Counted from the first letter of the stretch, positions 51,022-61,057 are shown. The stretch: DNA of 64,000 nt from Glycomyces niveus (GCF_017592475.1 NZ_JAGFNP010000007.1:124001-188000), one strand, 5' to 3'. Numbers and translations: made by a program. Notes: generated by a model not told the origin, from the letters alone.

Positions 51022-51249
51022 TCAGGTGCCGACCGTGAAGCCGACGGACCGCACGTTGGTCGCGGCGACCTCGACGTAGGCGATCTTCTCGACGGGGATG
51101 AACACCTGCCGGCCCTTGTCGTCTTCGAGACGGAGGACGCCGCCGTTCGTCACGGCCTGCTCGATCGTCTCGGACAGGTCCTTCGGCGACAGCTTGCTCT
51201 CCAACACCAGTTCGCGTGGGGCGTACTGGACACCGATCTTGACCTCCAC
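51022..51249 (-). CDS. DUF3107 protein
   Basis: The 75-residue protein matches the small DUF3107 family throughout (MEVKIGVQYAPRELVLESKL start, DDKGRQVFIPVEKIAYVEVA, ending RSVGFTVGT). The family is restricted to actinobacteria and its function is unknown; it is often encoded near a TetR gene, as here. GTG 51249 follows GAGGAGG by 4 nt. About 280 bp containing a minisatellite separate it from the TetR gene upstream on the same strand. Confidence 0.88.
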   Translation of the reverse strand: MEVKIGVQYAPRELVLESKLSPKDLSETIEQAVTNGGVLRLEDDKGRQVFIPVEKIAYVEVAATNVRSVGFTVGT

Positions 51250-51412
51250 GGGCCCTCCTCAATCGAAATACTGTGACGTCTCGGTGGCAAGACTACTCGG
51301 GGCCGCCGCCCGGGACCGGTGCGGCGCAGTGCGCCGAGAGCGAACGCGGCCGCGAAACGTACGTGGCGAGGCTCACGCGAATCGTTTCGAAAGCGCTCGG
51401 GCTACCGATGCT

Positions 51413-51562
51413 CTTCGCCTTCTCGGGGCTCTGCTTGCTTTCACCCGTGCTCGGCTTCGCCTTCTCGGGGGCTCTGCTTGCTTTCACCCGTGCTCGGCTT
51501 CGCCTTCGCGCGGGCTCTGCTCTGCTTCCTCTTACCCGTGCTCGGCTTCGCCTTCGCGCGGG
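51413..51562. repeat. Minisatellite of about 42-48 bp units, 3.4 copies
   Basis: Units at 51413-51454 (42 bp), 51455-51497 (43 bp), 51498-51545 (48 bp) and a partial 51546-51562 all begin CTTCGCCTTC and end CCCGTGCTCGG. The last part overlaps the 3' end of the TetR gene, and the rest fills the gap before DUF3107. Confidence 0.82.
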
Positions 51563-52161
51563 AAGTGGGAGATCCCGCGCCAGGCCAGGGTGCTCATGAG
51601 CTGGATGGCCTCGCCCTTGGGGATGGCGCGGCCGGAGGCGATCCATTTCCGGGCGGAGATCTCGGCGATGCCGAGCAGGCCGGTGGCGAGGAGTTCGGCG
51701 CGGGCCTTGTCGACGTGGGTGTCGCCCATGATCGTCTCGGCCATGGCGGCCACGCAGTCGGCCTCCATCTTCAGGACCCGCTCGGCGACTTCGGGGTCGT
51801 TGCGCTGGTCGGATTCGAACACCAGGCGGAACGCCTCGCCCTGCGCGTCCACGAACTCGAAGTAGGCGCGCATGGCGCGGTTGACGCGCTCCTTGTTGTC
51901 CTCAGTGGACGAAAGAGCGTCGCGCACCTGTCCGACGAGCTCGGCCGCACGGCCGTCGAGGAGCGCCAGGTACAGCTCGAGTTTCGACGTGAAATGCTGG
52001 TACAGCACGGGCTTCGAGACGCCGGCGTTCTCGGCGATGTCGTCCATGGAGGTGCTGTGGTAGCCCTTCGACACGAAGACGTCCTGGGCGGCTCGCAGCA
52101 GCTGCGCCCGGCGTTCGCTCCTGGGCAGTCGGACCCGGCCCTCACCAGCGCTGTTCACCAC
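51532..52161 (-). CDS. TetR-family transcriptional regulator
   Basis: The 209-residue protein has the TetR helix-turn-helix (RRAQLLRAAQDVFVSKGYHSTSMDDIAENAG, in pieces: AAQDVFVSKGYHSTSM, IAENAGVSKPVLYQHF) at about 15-65 and an all-helical ligand domain. GTG 52161 was chosen since GAGAGG lies about 7 nt upstream and homology starts there; the frame is open upstream to 52293. The last residues (HFPREGEAEHG) are encoded within the minisatellite, so the native C-terminus may have been altered by repeat expansion. Ligand and targets unknown. Confidence 0.85.
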   Translation of the reverse strand: MVNSAGEGRVRLPRSERRAQLLRAAQDVFVSKGYHSTSMDDIAENAGVSKPVLYQHFTSKLELYLALLDGRAAELVGQVRDALSSTEDNKERVNRAMRAYFEFVDAQGEAFRLVFESDQRNDPEVAERVLKMEADCVAAMAETIMGDTHVDKARAELLATGLLGIAEISARKWIASGRAIPKGEAIQLMSTLAWRGISHFPREGEAEHG

Positions 52162-52334
52162 GGCACCTCTCCTCGGCACATGTCGGCCATCCGTCAGTAG
52201 CCCGCTCTTGCGACCTGAACGAAGTTTACGGAAACCTGAATACAGTCTCCCAGCGTACGGGGGCGACAAACGCGGGTTCGAGTCACTGGGCACGCCACGG
52301 TACCTTGAGGGCGGGAATATGAAGGAGTTGTCTA

Positions 52335-54302
52335 GTGGTGTATGACCAGAACCGACCGGATGAGCCGCAGCGTCCGAGCGGGGAGGAACGGGCCGCCCGC
52401 AGGCGCATCGGCAGGTCCTGGGGACCGCCGGCCGAGGAGGCTCCCGAGCCCGCCGAGGAGGCGCGGCAGGGGATGGGCCAGGCGCCCGAGCAGTACCGGT
52501 TCGACCCGGACCGGGGCCGCCGCCACCGCTACAGCGAGGACCCCACCGGGCAGGTGCCGAACGTGCCCGTAGAGATCGCCGAGACCGGCCCGATGGTCCC
52601 GGCCACCCGCCGCCCCTCGCCCGGCGAGCAGTTCGAGCCGATCCCGCCCGCCCCGCAGCATTCCCAAGCGCCCCAAAGCTTTTCGGCCGACCAGCAGCAG
52701 CCCCAGCAGCAGTCGCCGTTCGCGCCGCCAGGCGCGAACCATGACTACAGTGCGCCTCCGTCTGGTGCCGACCAGCAATACAATGCGACGCCGCCCGGCG
52801 CGGACCAGCAGTACAACGCGCCTCCCGGTGTCGACCAGCAGTACAGTGCGCCGCAGCCTGATCAGCAGTACAGCGCCCCTCCCGCGCAGGATCAAGGCAT
52901 GCCGCAGCAGCACCCCGGCTACAGCGCCCCGCCGCTGCCCGGCGACTACGCAGCCCCGCAGCACTCCAACCAGGCTGCGCCGCAACCGAACCAGGAGTTC
53001 AACGCCCCGCCCGGCATGAACCAGGAGTACGCGCCCCCGGGACCGAACCAGGAGTTCGCCGCCCCCAGCGCCAACGGCTCCGCGCCGGCCCAGGAGCAGC
53101 CCGCGCCGCCCGCGCAGGACCCGAACGCCCCCGCACAGCAGTTCTACAGCGCCCCCCGCCAGATGCCGCCGAGCGCGCCGCCCGCGAACCCGCAGTTCGG
53201 CCCGCCCCAGGAGTTCGGCGTGCAGCCGGGCCAGCAGCAGGACTTCAGCGCCCCGCAGGAGTACCTCGCGCCCCCGAGCGCGAACGGCGCCGCCCCCGCG
53301 CAGGAGTACAGCGCCGCGCCCGCCACTCCGCAGGAGGCCCCGGCGCCTGAGGCACCGCGGGAACCGACCGCGCCCCCGCCGGTCCGCACCCCCGGGCCGC
53401 AGCAGCACACCGGCCCGATCGAGCTCCCGCAGCAGGCCGCGCCCCCCGCGCCGAGCGCGCCCACGCCGCACGCGATTCCCAACGCGGAGCAGCAGACCGA
53501 GCAGTTCCCGATCGTGCAGCCCCCGGCGCCGGTCACCGAGGTCTCGCCCGCGGCGGTCCCCAGCCCGCCCGTCACCGAGCAGGCCCCGCTGCGCACGGCC
53601 CCGGCCGACCGCCCGCCGCTCGCCGAGCCCACGCCTCCCGCGACAGTAGAGAAAGACGTGAACGACCCCGAATCCGCGCGCCTCGTCGACGCCGTGCGCC
53701 AGGTCCCCGGCGTCCGCGACGCCTTCCACGTGACCGCCCCCGACGGGAACTCCAGCCTCCGCCTCGAACTCGAGGAGGGCGTCGACCCCGACGAGGTCCA
53801 CGCGGTCGTCTCGGCCGTCGTCGCCGAGCAGCGCGCGGTCGAGCCCGGCCCCCAGACCGCCGACGAGCCGGAGGTCCACGACCACGTCGAGTCCCCGTCC
53901 TCCGAGATCGAGGTCGCCAAGGTCGGCCCGGTCGAGCTGCGCCGCGTCGACATCGAGTCCGCCGGGCTCGAAGCCGAGGTCAGCGTGACCCTTGCGCTCG
54001 GCGACGTCGAGTCCACGGGCAAGGTCGCGGTCCCGCCGATCGACTGGCACATCCAGCACGCCGCCGCCGCGGCCACCGTCGAGGCCCTGCGCCCGCGCCT
54101 CGGCGCGAACGACGTGCGCGTCGAAGTCGAGCACGCCTCGATCGTGCCCACCGGGCCCGTGAAGACCGCCGTCGTCGTCATCCTCTGGCTCGACGGCCGC
54201 TCCGTGCGCCGCCTCTCAGGCGCCTCCGTGGTGACCGCCGAGCGCTCCCGCGCGGTGGTTTCGGCTACCTTGGGCGCGCTGGCCGGTGAAGTGACACACT
54301 AG
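52335..54302 (+). CDS. Large disordered protein with Pro/Gln/Ala aromatic repeats and conserved C-terminal domain
   Basis: The 655-residue protein has a charged start, then about 340 residues of Pro/Gln/Ala-rich sequence with roughly 15 short repeats of the form (D/N)Q(Q/E)(Y/F)(N/S)APP. The C-terminal 200 residues are ordered: LVDAVRQVPGVRDAFHVTAPDG, a beta-rich part, and AVVVILWLDGRSVRRLSGAS. No signal peptide or membrane helix is evident, so it is probably cytoplasmic. The function is unknown; regularly spaced aromatic residues in a disordered chain often drive condensation. GTG 52335 follows GAAGGAG by 7 nt. The alpha/beta hydrolase gene starts 5 nt after its stop, so the two are likely cotranscribed. 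Confidence 0.75.
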   Translation: MVYDQNRPDEPQRPSGEERAARRRIGRSWGPPAEEAPEPAEEARQGMGQAPEQYRFDPDRGRRHRYSEDPTGQVPNVPVEIAETGPMVPATRRPSPGEQFEPIPPAPQHSQAPQSFSADQQQPQQQSPFAPPGANHDYSAPPSGADQQYNATPPGADQQYNAPPGVDQQYSAPQPDQQYSAPPAQDQGMPQQHPGYSAPPLPGDYAAPQHSNQAAPQPNQEFNAPPGMNQEYAPPGPNQEFAAPSANGSAPAQEQPAPPAQDPNAPAQQFYSAPRQMPPSAPPANPQFGPPQEFGVQPGQQQDFSAPQEYLAPPSANGAAPAQEYSAAPATPQEAPAPEAPREPTAPPPVRTPGPQQHTGPIELPQQAAPPAPSAPTPHAIPNAEQQTEQFPIVQPPAPVTEVSPAAVPSPPVTEQAPLRTAPADRPPLAEPTPPATVEKDVNDPESARLVDAVRQVPGVRDAFHVTAPDGNSSLRLELEEGVDPDEVHAVVSAVVAEQRAVEPGPQTADEPEVHDHVESPSSEIEVAKVGPVELRRVDIESAGLEAEVSVTLALGDVESTGKVAVPPIDWHIQHAAAAATVEALRPRLGANDVRVEVEHASIVPTGPVKTAVVVILWLDGRSVRRLSGASVVTAERSRAVVSATLGALAGEVTH

Positions 54303-54307
54303 GTCCC

Positions 54308-55294
54308 ATGAAACGGGCACGGCTGGCCGAGGTCGGAGAGATTCGCACTCCGGCCCGCCCTCACCCGCCGTTCCCGGGCATGGAGCACCAGCTCAGCCGC
54401 CGTCGGCTGTTCATCAGGCATACGCCGCCGACGGCGCCGGGCGCCGAGCCCGCCGTGTTCGTGCACGGGCTCGGCGGATCATCGCAGAACTGGACGGACC
54501 TCGCCGACGCCCTCTCCGACCACATCTCGGTCGATGCGATCGACCTGCCCGGATTCGGGCACTCGGCCCCGGCCCCGCGCGTCACCGTCCCGCTCCTGGC
54601 GCAGGACGTGGCCGCGTGGATCGTCGAGTCCGGCCGCGCCCCCGTGCACCTGGCGGGCCACTCGCTGGGCGGGGCCGTCTCGGTCTACCTGGCCGCGACC
54701 CGCCCGAACCTGGTGCGCACGCTGACGCTCGTGTCGCCCGCGATGCCGTTCGCGAACCCGCGCCGCTCCCACCAGGCGCGGTACGTGGCGATGCTCGCGG
54801 TCCCGCGCATGGCGTGGTTCGCGGACCGGGCGATGAAGGGGCGCACGCCCGAGCAGGTCGTGGACGACATCGTCCTCGGCACCTGGGCCGACCCGGACCT
54901 GATCCACCCGCAGCGCCGCCGCGAGGCGATCGCCGAAGCCCGCCGCCGCCTCTCCGTCCCGTGGAACTCCCGCGCGTACATCCAGACCTACCGGGGCCTC
55001 ATGGCCTCCTTCTTCCAGGCGTTCGTGCCGGGCACGCACTCGCTGTGGCGGCTCGCCAAGCACATCGAGTGCCCGACCCTCGTCGTATGGGGCAAGCAGG
55101 ACCGGGTCATCGACGTGCGCCAGGCCCCGCCCGCTGCCCTCGCGATCCCCGACTCGCGGCTGCTCATCCTCGACCGGACCGGGCACGTGGCGATGATGGA
55201 GCGCCCGCAGGCCGTGGCCCGCGCGATGGCGGCAATGTTCGAGGAGGCCCGGCTACCGTTGGAACCCACTGATAATGCTATGTCCGTATTGTGA
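54308..55294 (+). CDS. Alpha/beta-fold hydrolase
   Basis: The 328-residue enzyme has a complete triad: Ser119 in the nucleophile elbow GHSLGG, Asp265 in GKQDRVID and His293 in RTGHVAMME. The oxyanion loop HGLGGSSQNW lies near residue 54. Such enzymes hydrolyse esters, lactones or epoxides; the substrate is not predictable. It starts 5 nt after the disordered-protein gene. The N-terminal 30 residues are basic and precede the fold. Confidence 0.87.
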   Translation: MKRARLAEVGEIRTPARPHPPFPGMEHQLSRRRLFIRHTPPTAPGAEPAVFVHGLGGSSQNWTDLADALSDHISVDAIDLPGFGHSAPAPRVTVPLLAQDVAAWIVESGRAPVHLAGHSLGGAVSVYLAATRPNLVRTLTLVSPAMPFANPRRSHQARYVAMLAVPRMAWFADRAMKGRTPEQVVDDIVLGTWADPDLIHPQRRREAIAEARRRLSVPWNSRAYIQTYRGLMASFFQAFVPGTHSLWRLAKHIECPTLVVWGKQDRVIDVRQAPPAALAIPDSRLLILDRTGHVAMMERPQAVARAMAAMFEEARLPLEPTDNAMSVL

Positions 55295-55350
55295 ACAAGA
55301 AACGCGCCACACGAGACTCAGGTGTCGGCCCCGCGGGGCTCCGTCTGGCT

Positions 55351-55356
55351 TAGACT
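55351..55356 (+). promoter_or_regulatory. -10 element of the DUF3152 gene
   Basis: TAGACT ends 6 nt before the GTG at 55363, suggesting a leaderless transcript. Confidence 0.52.
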
Positions 55357-55362
55357 CGGCGG

Positions 55363-56208
55363 GTGACTGAGGGACGGCTGGATCGCAAGCGCAGGCTTCG
55401 CAGGCGGCGCCGGCTCGTGTTCTTCTCGATCCTCGTCCTCATGGCGGGCGCCGGACTCTACTTCGCCTTCGGCATCGGCGGCTCCGAGAAACCCCAGGCC
55501 CTGGACGAGGAGGAGCGGATCGCCTCCCCGACCACGATCGCCGACACCACCTCCCCAGAACCCACCGCCCCCTCGCCCAGCCCCGAACCCCCGATTACCC
55601 CGCTCTACTTTTCCGGCACCGGCACCTGGACCTATGCCCAGCCCGTGAACAACGCGGTCGTCGGCGACGCGGGGACCCTCCTGCAGTACGACGTGGCCGT
55701 AGAGAACGGCCTCGAGCTCGACGCCGCCGAGTTCGGCGCGTTCGTCAACGAGACACTCGCCGACCCCCGGTCCTGGACCGCCGGGGGCGCGTGGCGGTTC
55801 GAGCAGGTGCCCCAGGGCGCGGGCGCCGACTTCACGGTCTACCTCGCCAGCCCCGAGCAGCGCGCCTACCTGTGCGGTTCGCAGAACACGACGGTCTCGT
55901 GCCGCAACGGCGACAACGTCGTCATCAACTCGGCCCGCTGGATCGCCGGCGTCGAGCACTGGGACGGCACCCTCGAGTCCTACCGCCAGTACGCCGTGAA
56001 CCACGAAGTGGGCCACCGGCTCGGCCACGGCCACGAGGTCTGCCCCTCCGAGGGCGAGCTCTCCCCGGTGATGGCCCAGCAGACCTACCAGCTCGCGGGC
56101 TGCGTCGGCAACGCCTGGCCCTACCCCGACGGCACGAGCTACGTCTCCGGCCCCGCGGGCGACTACAACGGCCCCGACCTCCCGCCGGACGACTTCGTCG
56201 ACCAGTAG
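55363..56208 (+). CDS. DUF3152 membrane-anchored metalloprotease-like protein
   Basis: The 281-residue protein has a basic N-terminus, a membrane anchor at about residues 18-36, a Thr/Pro/Ser-rich spacer and an outside DUF3152 domain. The domain carries a metzincin-type zinc site His214-Glu215-VG-His218-RLG-HG-His224 (HExxHxxGxxH) with paired cysteines around it. Family members are annotated only by the domain number, and protease activity is inferred from the motif. GTG 55363 lies 6 nt after TAGACT. Confidence 0.87.
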   Translation: MTEGRLDRKRRLRRRRRLVFFSILVLMAGAGLYFAFGIGGSEKPQALDEEERIASPTTIADTTSPEPTAPSPSPEPPITPLYFSGTGTWTYAQPVNNAVVGDAGTLLQYDVAVENGLELDAAEFGAFVNETLADPRSWTAGGAWRFEQVPQGAGADFTVYLASPEQRAYLCGSQNTTVSCRNGDNVVINSARWIAGVEHWDGTLESYRQYAVNHEVGHRLGHGHEVCPSEGELSPVMAQQTYQLAGCVGNAWPYPDGTSYVSGPAGDYNGPDLPPDDFVDQ

Positions 56209-56307
56209 CGTTCCGCCATATGGGACAAGCCGTCCCATGCGCGTGAAGAACCGCACACTGGGCTTCCCGGTGGAATATCCAGCCCGTGGACATGCATTAT
56301 TGACCAT

Positions 56308-57486
56308 ATGAGTTTGCCGCCGCTGGTCGAACCAGCCTCCGAGCTGTCGGTCGACGAGGTGCGCCGCTATTCGCGCCACCTCATCATCCCCGACGTCGCC
56401 ATGGACGGTCAGAAACGACTCAAGAACGCCAAGGTGCTCTGTGTGGGCGCGGGCGGCCTCGGGTCCCCCGCCCTGATGTACCTGGCCGCGGCCGGGGTCG
56501 GCACGATCGGCATCGCCGAGTTCGACACGGTCGACGAGTCGAACCTGCAGCGCCAGATCATCCACGGCCAGTCCGACATCGGCCGCCCCAAGTCCGAGTC
56601 GGCCGCCGCCTCGGTCCGCGAGATCAACCCGTACGTCAACGTCGTCATCCACAACACGGTGCTCGACAACGACAACGTGTTCGGGATCTTCGAGCAGTAC
56701 GACCTCATCATCGACGGCACGGACAACTTCGCCACCCGCTACATGGTCAACGACGCGGCCGTGCTGCTCGGCAAGCCGTACGTGTGGGGCTCGATCTACC
56801 GCTTCGACGGCCAGGCGTCGGTCTTCTGGGCCGACCAGGGCCCGTGCTACCGCTGCCTCTACCCCGAGCCCCCGCCGCCCGGCATGGTCCCGAGCTGCGC
56901 CGAGGGCGGCGTGCTCGGCGTCCTCTGCGCCTCGATCGGCTCGATCCAGGTCACCGAGGCCATCAAGCTCCTCACCGGCATCGGCGACCCGCTCGTCGGC
57001 TCGCTCATGGTCTACGACGCGCTCGAGATGACCTACCGCAAGATCAAGGTCCGCAAGGATCCCAACTGCGCGGTCTGCGGCCCCAACGCCACGGTCACCG
57101 AGCTCATCGACTACGAGGACTTCTGCGGCGCGGTCACCGACGAGGCCGCCGAGGCCGTCATCGGCTCCACGATCACCCCGCGCGAGCTGGAGACGTGGAT
57201 CAAGGAAGGCCGCGACATCGACCTCATCGACGTGCGCGAGCCCGCCGAGTACGAGATCGTGCGCATCCCCGGCTCCCGGCTGATCCCCAAGGGCGACATC
57301 GTCTCCGGTGCCGCGCTCGCCGATCTGCCCACGGAGAGGCAGGCGGTGTTCTACTGCAAGGCGGGCGTCCGCTCCGCCGAGGCGCTGGCCGCGGCCAAGG
57401 CCGCCGGCCTGAAGAACGCCGTCCACGTCCAGGGCGGCGTGCTCGGCTGGATCAACCAGGTCGACCCGAGCCTGCCCGCCTACTAG
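56308..57486 (+). CDS. moeZ: Adenylyltransferase/sulfurtransferase MoeZ
   Basis: The 392-residue enzyme has an E1-like ThiF/MoeB domain: nucleotide loop VGAGGLGSPALMYLAAAG near residue 48, and zinc cysteine pairs CYRC and CAVC. A C-terminal rhodanese domain carries the active cysteine in YCKAGVRS near 352. It adenylates and then thiolates ubiquitin-like carrier proteins that supply sulfur for molybdopterin, thiamine, cysteine or thiotemplated products. A CATTAT hexamer ends 7 nt before ATG 56308. A hairpin terminator follows. A single MoeZ of this kind serves several pathways in actinobacteria. Confidence 0.93.
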   Translation: MSLPPLVEPASELSVDEVRRYSRHLIIPDVAMDGQKRLKNAKVLCVGAGGLGSPALMYLAAAGVGTIGIAEFDTVDESNLQRQIIHGQSDIGRPKSESAAASVREINPYVNVVIHNTVLDNDNVFGIFEQYDLIIDGTDNFATRYMVNDAAVLLGKPYVWGSIYRFDGQASVFWADQGPCYRCLYPEPPPPGMVPSCAEGGVLGVLCASIGSIQVTEAIKLLTGIGDPLVGSLMVYDALEMTYRKIKVRKDPNCAVCGPNATVTELIDYEDFCGAVTDEAAEAVIGSTITPRELETWIKEGRDIDLIDVREPAEYEIVRIPGSRLIPKGDIVSGAALADLPTERQAVFYCKAGVRSAEALAAAKAAGLKNAVHVQGGVLGWINQVDPSLPAY

Positions 57487-57500
57487 GGCGAATGGCATCG

Positions 57501-57531
57501 AAGGGCGTGCGGCTCCAAGCCGCACGCCCTT
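57501..57531 (+). terminator. Intrinsic terminator after moeZ
   Basis: A perfect 13-bp stem (57501-57513 with 57519-57531) followed by TTCC. Confidence 0.8.
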
Positions 57532-57618
57532 TCCGTACCTTCCACAGTGCCATTTGGTTGCCTCGGCCTGATATGAGATTTCGAACCCCTGCCGGGCGCT
57601 GAATTCATTGATGGGGCA

Positions 57619-57648
57619 TTGACTCTCGCTTGACCGGTTCCGTACCCT
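57619..57648 (+). promoter_or_regulatory. Promoter of the first serine hydrolase gene
   Basis: TTGACT (57619-57624) and TACCCT (57643-57648) are 18 bp apart. The -10 ends 7 nt before ATG 57656, so the transcript is probably leaderless. Confidence 0.6.
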
Positions 57649-57655
57649 CGCAAGG

Positions 57656-58546
57656 ATGATCCGCAAAAGCGAAGCCTCCCCCCGACGCCTCACGCCCACC
57701 CGCCGCAATCTGCTCCGCATCGGCGTGCCCGCCGCCGTGCTCGTGGGCGGCGGGGCGATAGCCACCGTCGCCGCGAACGCCGCCGAAGGCGGCATCGGCT
57801 CGCTCTTCGGCCCCTCCCGCGAAGAGCTCGAGGCCGACCTCAAGGCCCGGATCGACGACTACCTCGCGGGCACCGGCACCGCGATCGAGGCCTCCGTCGC
57901 GATCGAGCGCGGCGACCGCCACCTCGAGTACAACGCCGGGCAGACCCACATCACCGCCTCCATCGTCAAGGCCGAGATCATGGCGATGGTCCAGCAGTAC
58001 TGGGGCTCGGTCGACGCCATCCCCGCCGACCAGCGCGAAGACCTCGAGCTCATGATCACCGAGTCCGACAACAGCTCGGCGAGCGCGCTCTACAACTTCC
58101 TCGGCGGCGCCGCGGCCCTCGAGGCCGCCCACGAGCGCTACGGCCTCCAGGACACCACCGTCGACGCCCAGGGCCGCTGGGGCGTCGGCTGGTCCAGCGC
58201 CCCCGACCAGCTCATCATCACCGACCTCAACCTCTACGAAGGCGTCCTCGCCGCCGAGCAGGTCGAGCTCGCCCGCGAACTCATGGGCTCGGTCGTCGAA
58301 GAGCAGGCCTGGGGGATCTCGGCCGCCGCCAAGGAGGGCGAGACCGTCTGGCTCAAGAACGGCTGGGACGTCGAGTCGCAGCTCGACGGGCTCTGGGTCG
58401 TCAACTCCATCGGCGTGCTCGGCGGCGACGGCGACGACCCGGTGAAGCTCGTCGTCCTCACCAGCGGCGCGGTCGACGACGTCGAAGGCATCCCGGTCGT
58501 CGAGGAGATCGCCCGGATCGCCCGCGACGTCGTGGAGACCGAGTAG
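57656..58546 (+). CDS. Exported serine hydrolase, class A beta-lactamase-like (copy 1)
   Basis: The 296-residue protein has a twin-arginine-like signal (TRRNLLRIGVPAAVLVGGG) and a beta-lactamase/PBP-type fold. The catalytic Ser102-IV-Lys105 is in TASIVKAEI, an SDN motif in TESDNSSAS, and KNG (WLKNGW) stands where class A beta-lactamases have KTG. The omega-loop Glu is not obvious, so true beta-lactam hydrolysis is uncertain; the family is usually called serine hydrolase. It acts outside the membrane, perhaps on peptidoglycan. A paralogue with the same layout follows 125 bp downstream. Confidence 0.82.
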   Translation: MIRKSEASPRRLTPTRRNLLRIGVPAAVLVGGGAIATVAANAAEGGIGSLFGPSREELEADLKARIDDYLAGTGTAIEASVAIERGDRHLEYNAGQTHITASIVKAEIMAMVQQYWGSVDAIPADQREDLELMITESDNSSASALYNFLGGAAALEAAHERYGLQDTTVDAQGRWGVGWSSAPDQLIITDLNLYEGVLAAEQVELARELMGSVVEEQAWGISAAAKEGETVWLKNGWDVESQLDGLWVVNSIGVLGGDGDDPVKLVVLTSGAVDDVEGIPVVEEIARIARDVVETE

Positions 58547-58618
58547 TCCGAAACGACTGCGGCGCAAGCGAACTGCACGGGCGTCCGGCTCCGGCCGGGC
58601 GCCCGCTGCGCGCCCGGC

Positions 58619-58660
58619 ATGAGACCCGGGCCACCTCCATTGCACGAGAGAGGGTCTCAT
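58619..58660 (+). promoter_or_regulatory. Inverted repeat overlapping the promoter of serine hydrolase copy 2
   Basis: Perfect 9-bp arms ATGAGACCC (58619-58627) and GGGTCTCAT (58652-58660) are 24 bp apart. The right arm abuts the -10 hexamer TACGCT (58660-58665), so it may be an operator. Confidence 0.45.
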
Positions 58661-58665
58661 ACGCT
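58660..58665 (+). promoter_or_regulatory. -10 element of serine hydrolase copy 2
   Basis: TACGCT ends 6 nt before ATG 58672, suggesting a leaderless transcript. Confidence 0.52.
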
Positions 58666-58671
58666 TGCGCC

Positions 58672-59544
58672 ATGACGCACGCCCCGGAACGACACCCCTT
58701 CATCCCCTCCCGGCGCACCTTCCTGCGCGCCGGCATCCCCGCCGCCGTCGCCCTCGCCGGCGGGACCGCCCTCTTCGGCGCCGCAACGGCCTCCGCCGCA
58801 GGCCCCACTGACACCGAGCTCTCGGCCGAACTCGCCGCCCGCGTCAAGACCTACCTGGCCACCACCGGGACCCAGACCATCGCCTCGGTCGCCGTCCAGC
58901 GCGGCTCGCGCCTCATCACGTCCAACAAGACCAAGATCCACGACACCGCCTCCATCGTGAAGATGGAGATCCTGCTGATGCTCCTGGAGAAGTACAACGG
59001 GATCAGCGCGATCCCCTCCGACATCCGCGAGCACGCCCGGCAGATGATCATCTGGTCCAACAACGACTCGACCACCAAGGTGTACAACCACCTTGGCGGC
59101 TGCAGCAAGCTCTCGGCGGCGCACACCCGCTACGGCCTGCAGTACACGAAGTCCTCCGCGGACTGCCGCTGGGGGCTCACCACCACCAACGTCACCGACC
59201 AGCTGAAGATCATCAACCAGCTCCTCTACAAGGGACGGCTCACGCAGGCCGAGGTCGACCACGCGCGCTGGCTCATGGGCGGCGTCGCCTCCTCGCAGGC
59301 GTGGGGGATCAGCGCGGCGGCGAAGACCGGCGAGAAGGTCTGGATCAAGAACGGCTGGGACTCCCGCGCCTCGCTCGGCGGGCTGTGGGTCGTCAACTCG
59401 TGCGGCGTCATCAACGTGCCGAACCAGACCGCGATCCGCATGTCGATCCTGACCAGCAAGGCCCCCAACCACACCAAGGGCGTCGCGATCGTCAAGGAGA
59501 TCGCCAAGATCTCCCGCGCGGTCATCAACAAGGCCGTCCTCTAG
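58672..59544 (+). CDS. Exported serine hydrolase, class A beta-lactamase-like (copy 2)
   Basis: The 290-residue protein has a canonical Tat signal (SRRTFLRAGIPAAVALAGG) ending near ASAAG. The fold matches its upstream neighbour: Ser94-IV-Lys97 in TASIVKMEI, SNN in WSNNDSTT in place of SDN, and KNG in WIKNGW. Three or four cysteines may form disulfides, unlike copy 1. The pair arose by tandem duplication and has diverged. Penicillin hydrolysis is not assured, and peptidoglycan or small-peptide substrates are equally possible. The gene ends in a long hairpin shared with convergent ahcY. Confidence 0.82.
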   Translation: MTHAPERHPFIPSRRTFLRAGIPAAVALAGGTALFGAATASAAGPTDTELSAELAARVKTYLATTGTQTIASVAVQRGSRLITSNKTKIHDTASIVKMEILLMLLEKYNGISAIPSDIREHARQMIIWSNNDSTTKVYNHLGGCSKLSAAHTRYGLQYTKSSADCRWGLTTTNVTDQLKIINQLLYKGRLTQAEVDHARWLMGGVASSQAWGISAAAKTGEKVWIKNGWDSRASLGGLWVVNSCGVINVPNQTAIRMSILTSKAPNHTKGVAIVKEIAKISRAVINKAVL

Positions 59545-59595
59545 ACACGGAGAAAGCGGCCCGGACCGACGAGGTCCGAGCCGCTGCTTCCGTGT

Positions 59596-59600
<5 letters not shown>
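59541..59600. terminator. Bidirectional terminator containing both stop codons
   Basis: A long, nearly perfect hairpin pairs CTAGACACGG at 59541 onward with CCGTGTCTAG ending near 59600. The apical part (CCGGACC/GGTCCG) has a 5-nt loop. The stop codons of both convergent genes form its base. Confidence 0.75.
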
Positions 59601-61044
<1,444 letters not shown>

Positions 61045-61051
61045 GGCAGAA

Positions 61052-61057
61052 ATGCTA
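61052..61057 (-). promoter_or_regulatory. -10 element of ahcY
   Basis: TAGCAT on the minus strand ends 7 nt before the ATG at 61044. Confidence 0.5.

Noticed and set aside
51413-51562. Repeats considered as a CRISPR array
   Set aside because: The units are contiguous without unique spacers and vary in length; it is a minisatellite.
52255-52300. T-loop-like GGTTCGAGTC suggesting a tRNA
   Set aside because: The flanking bases do not form a T stem and no acceptor or anticodon stem can be drawn.
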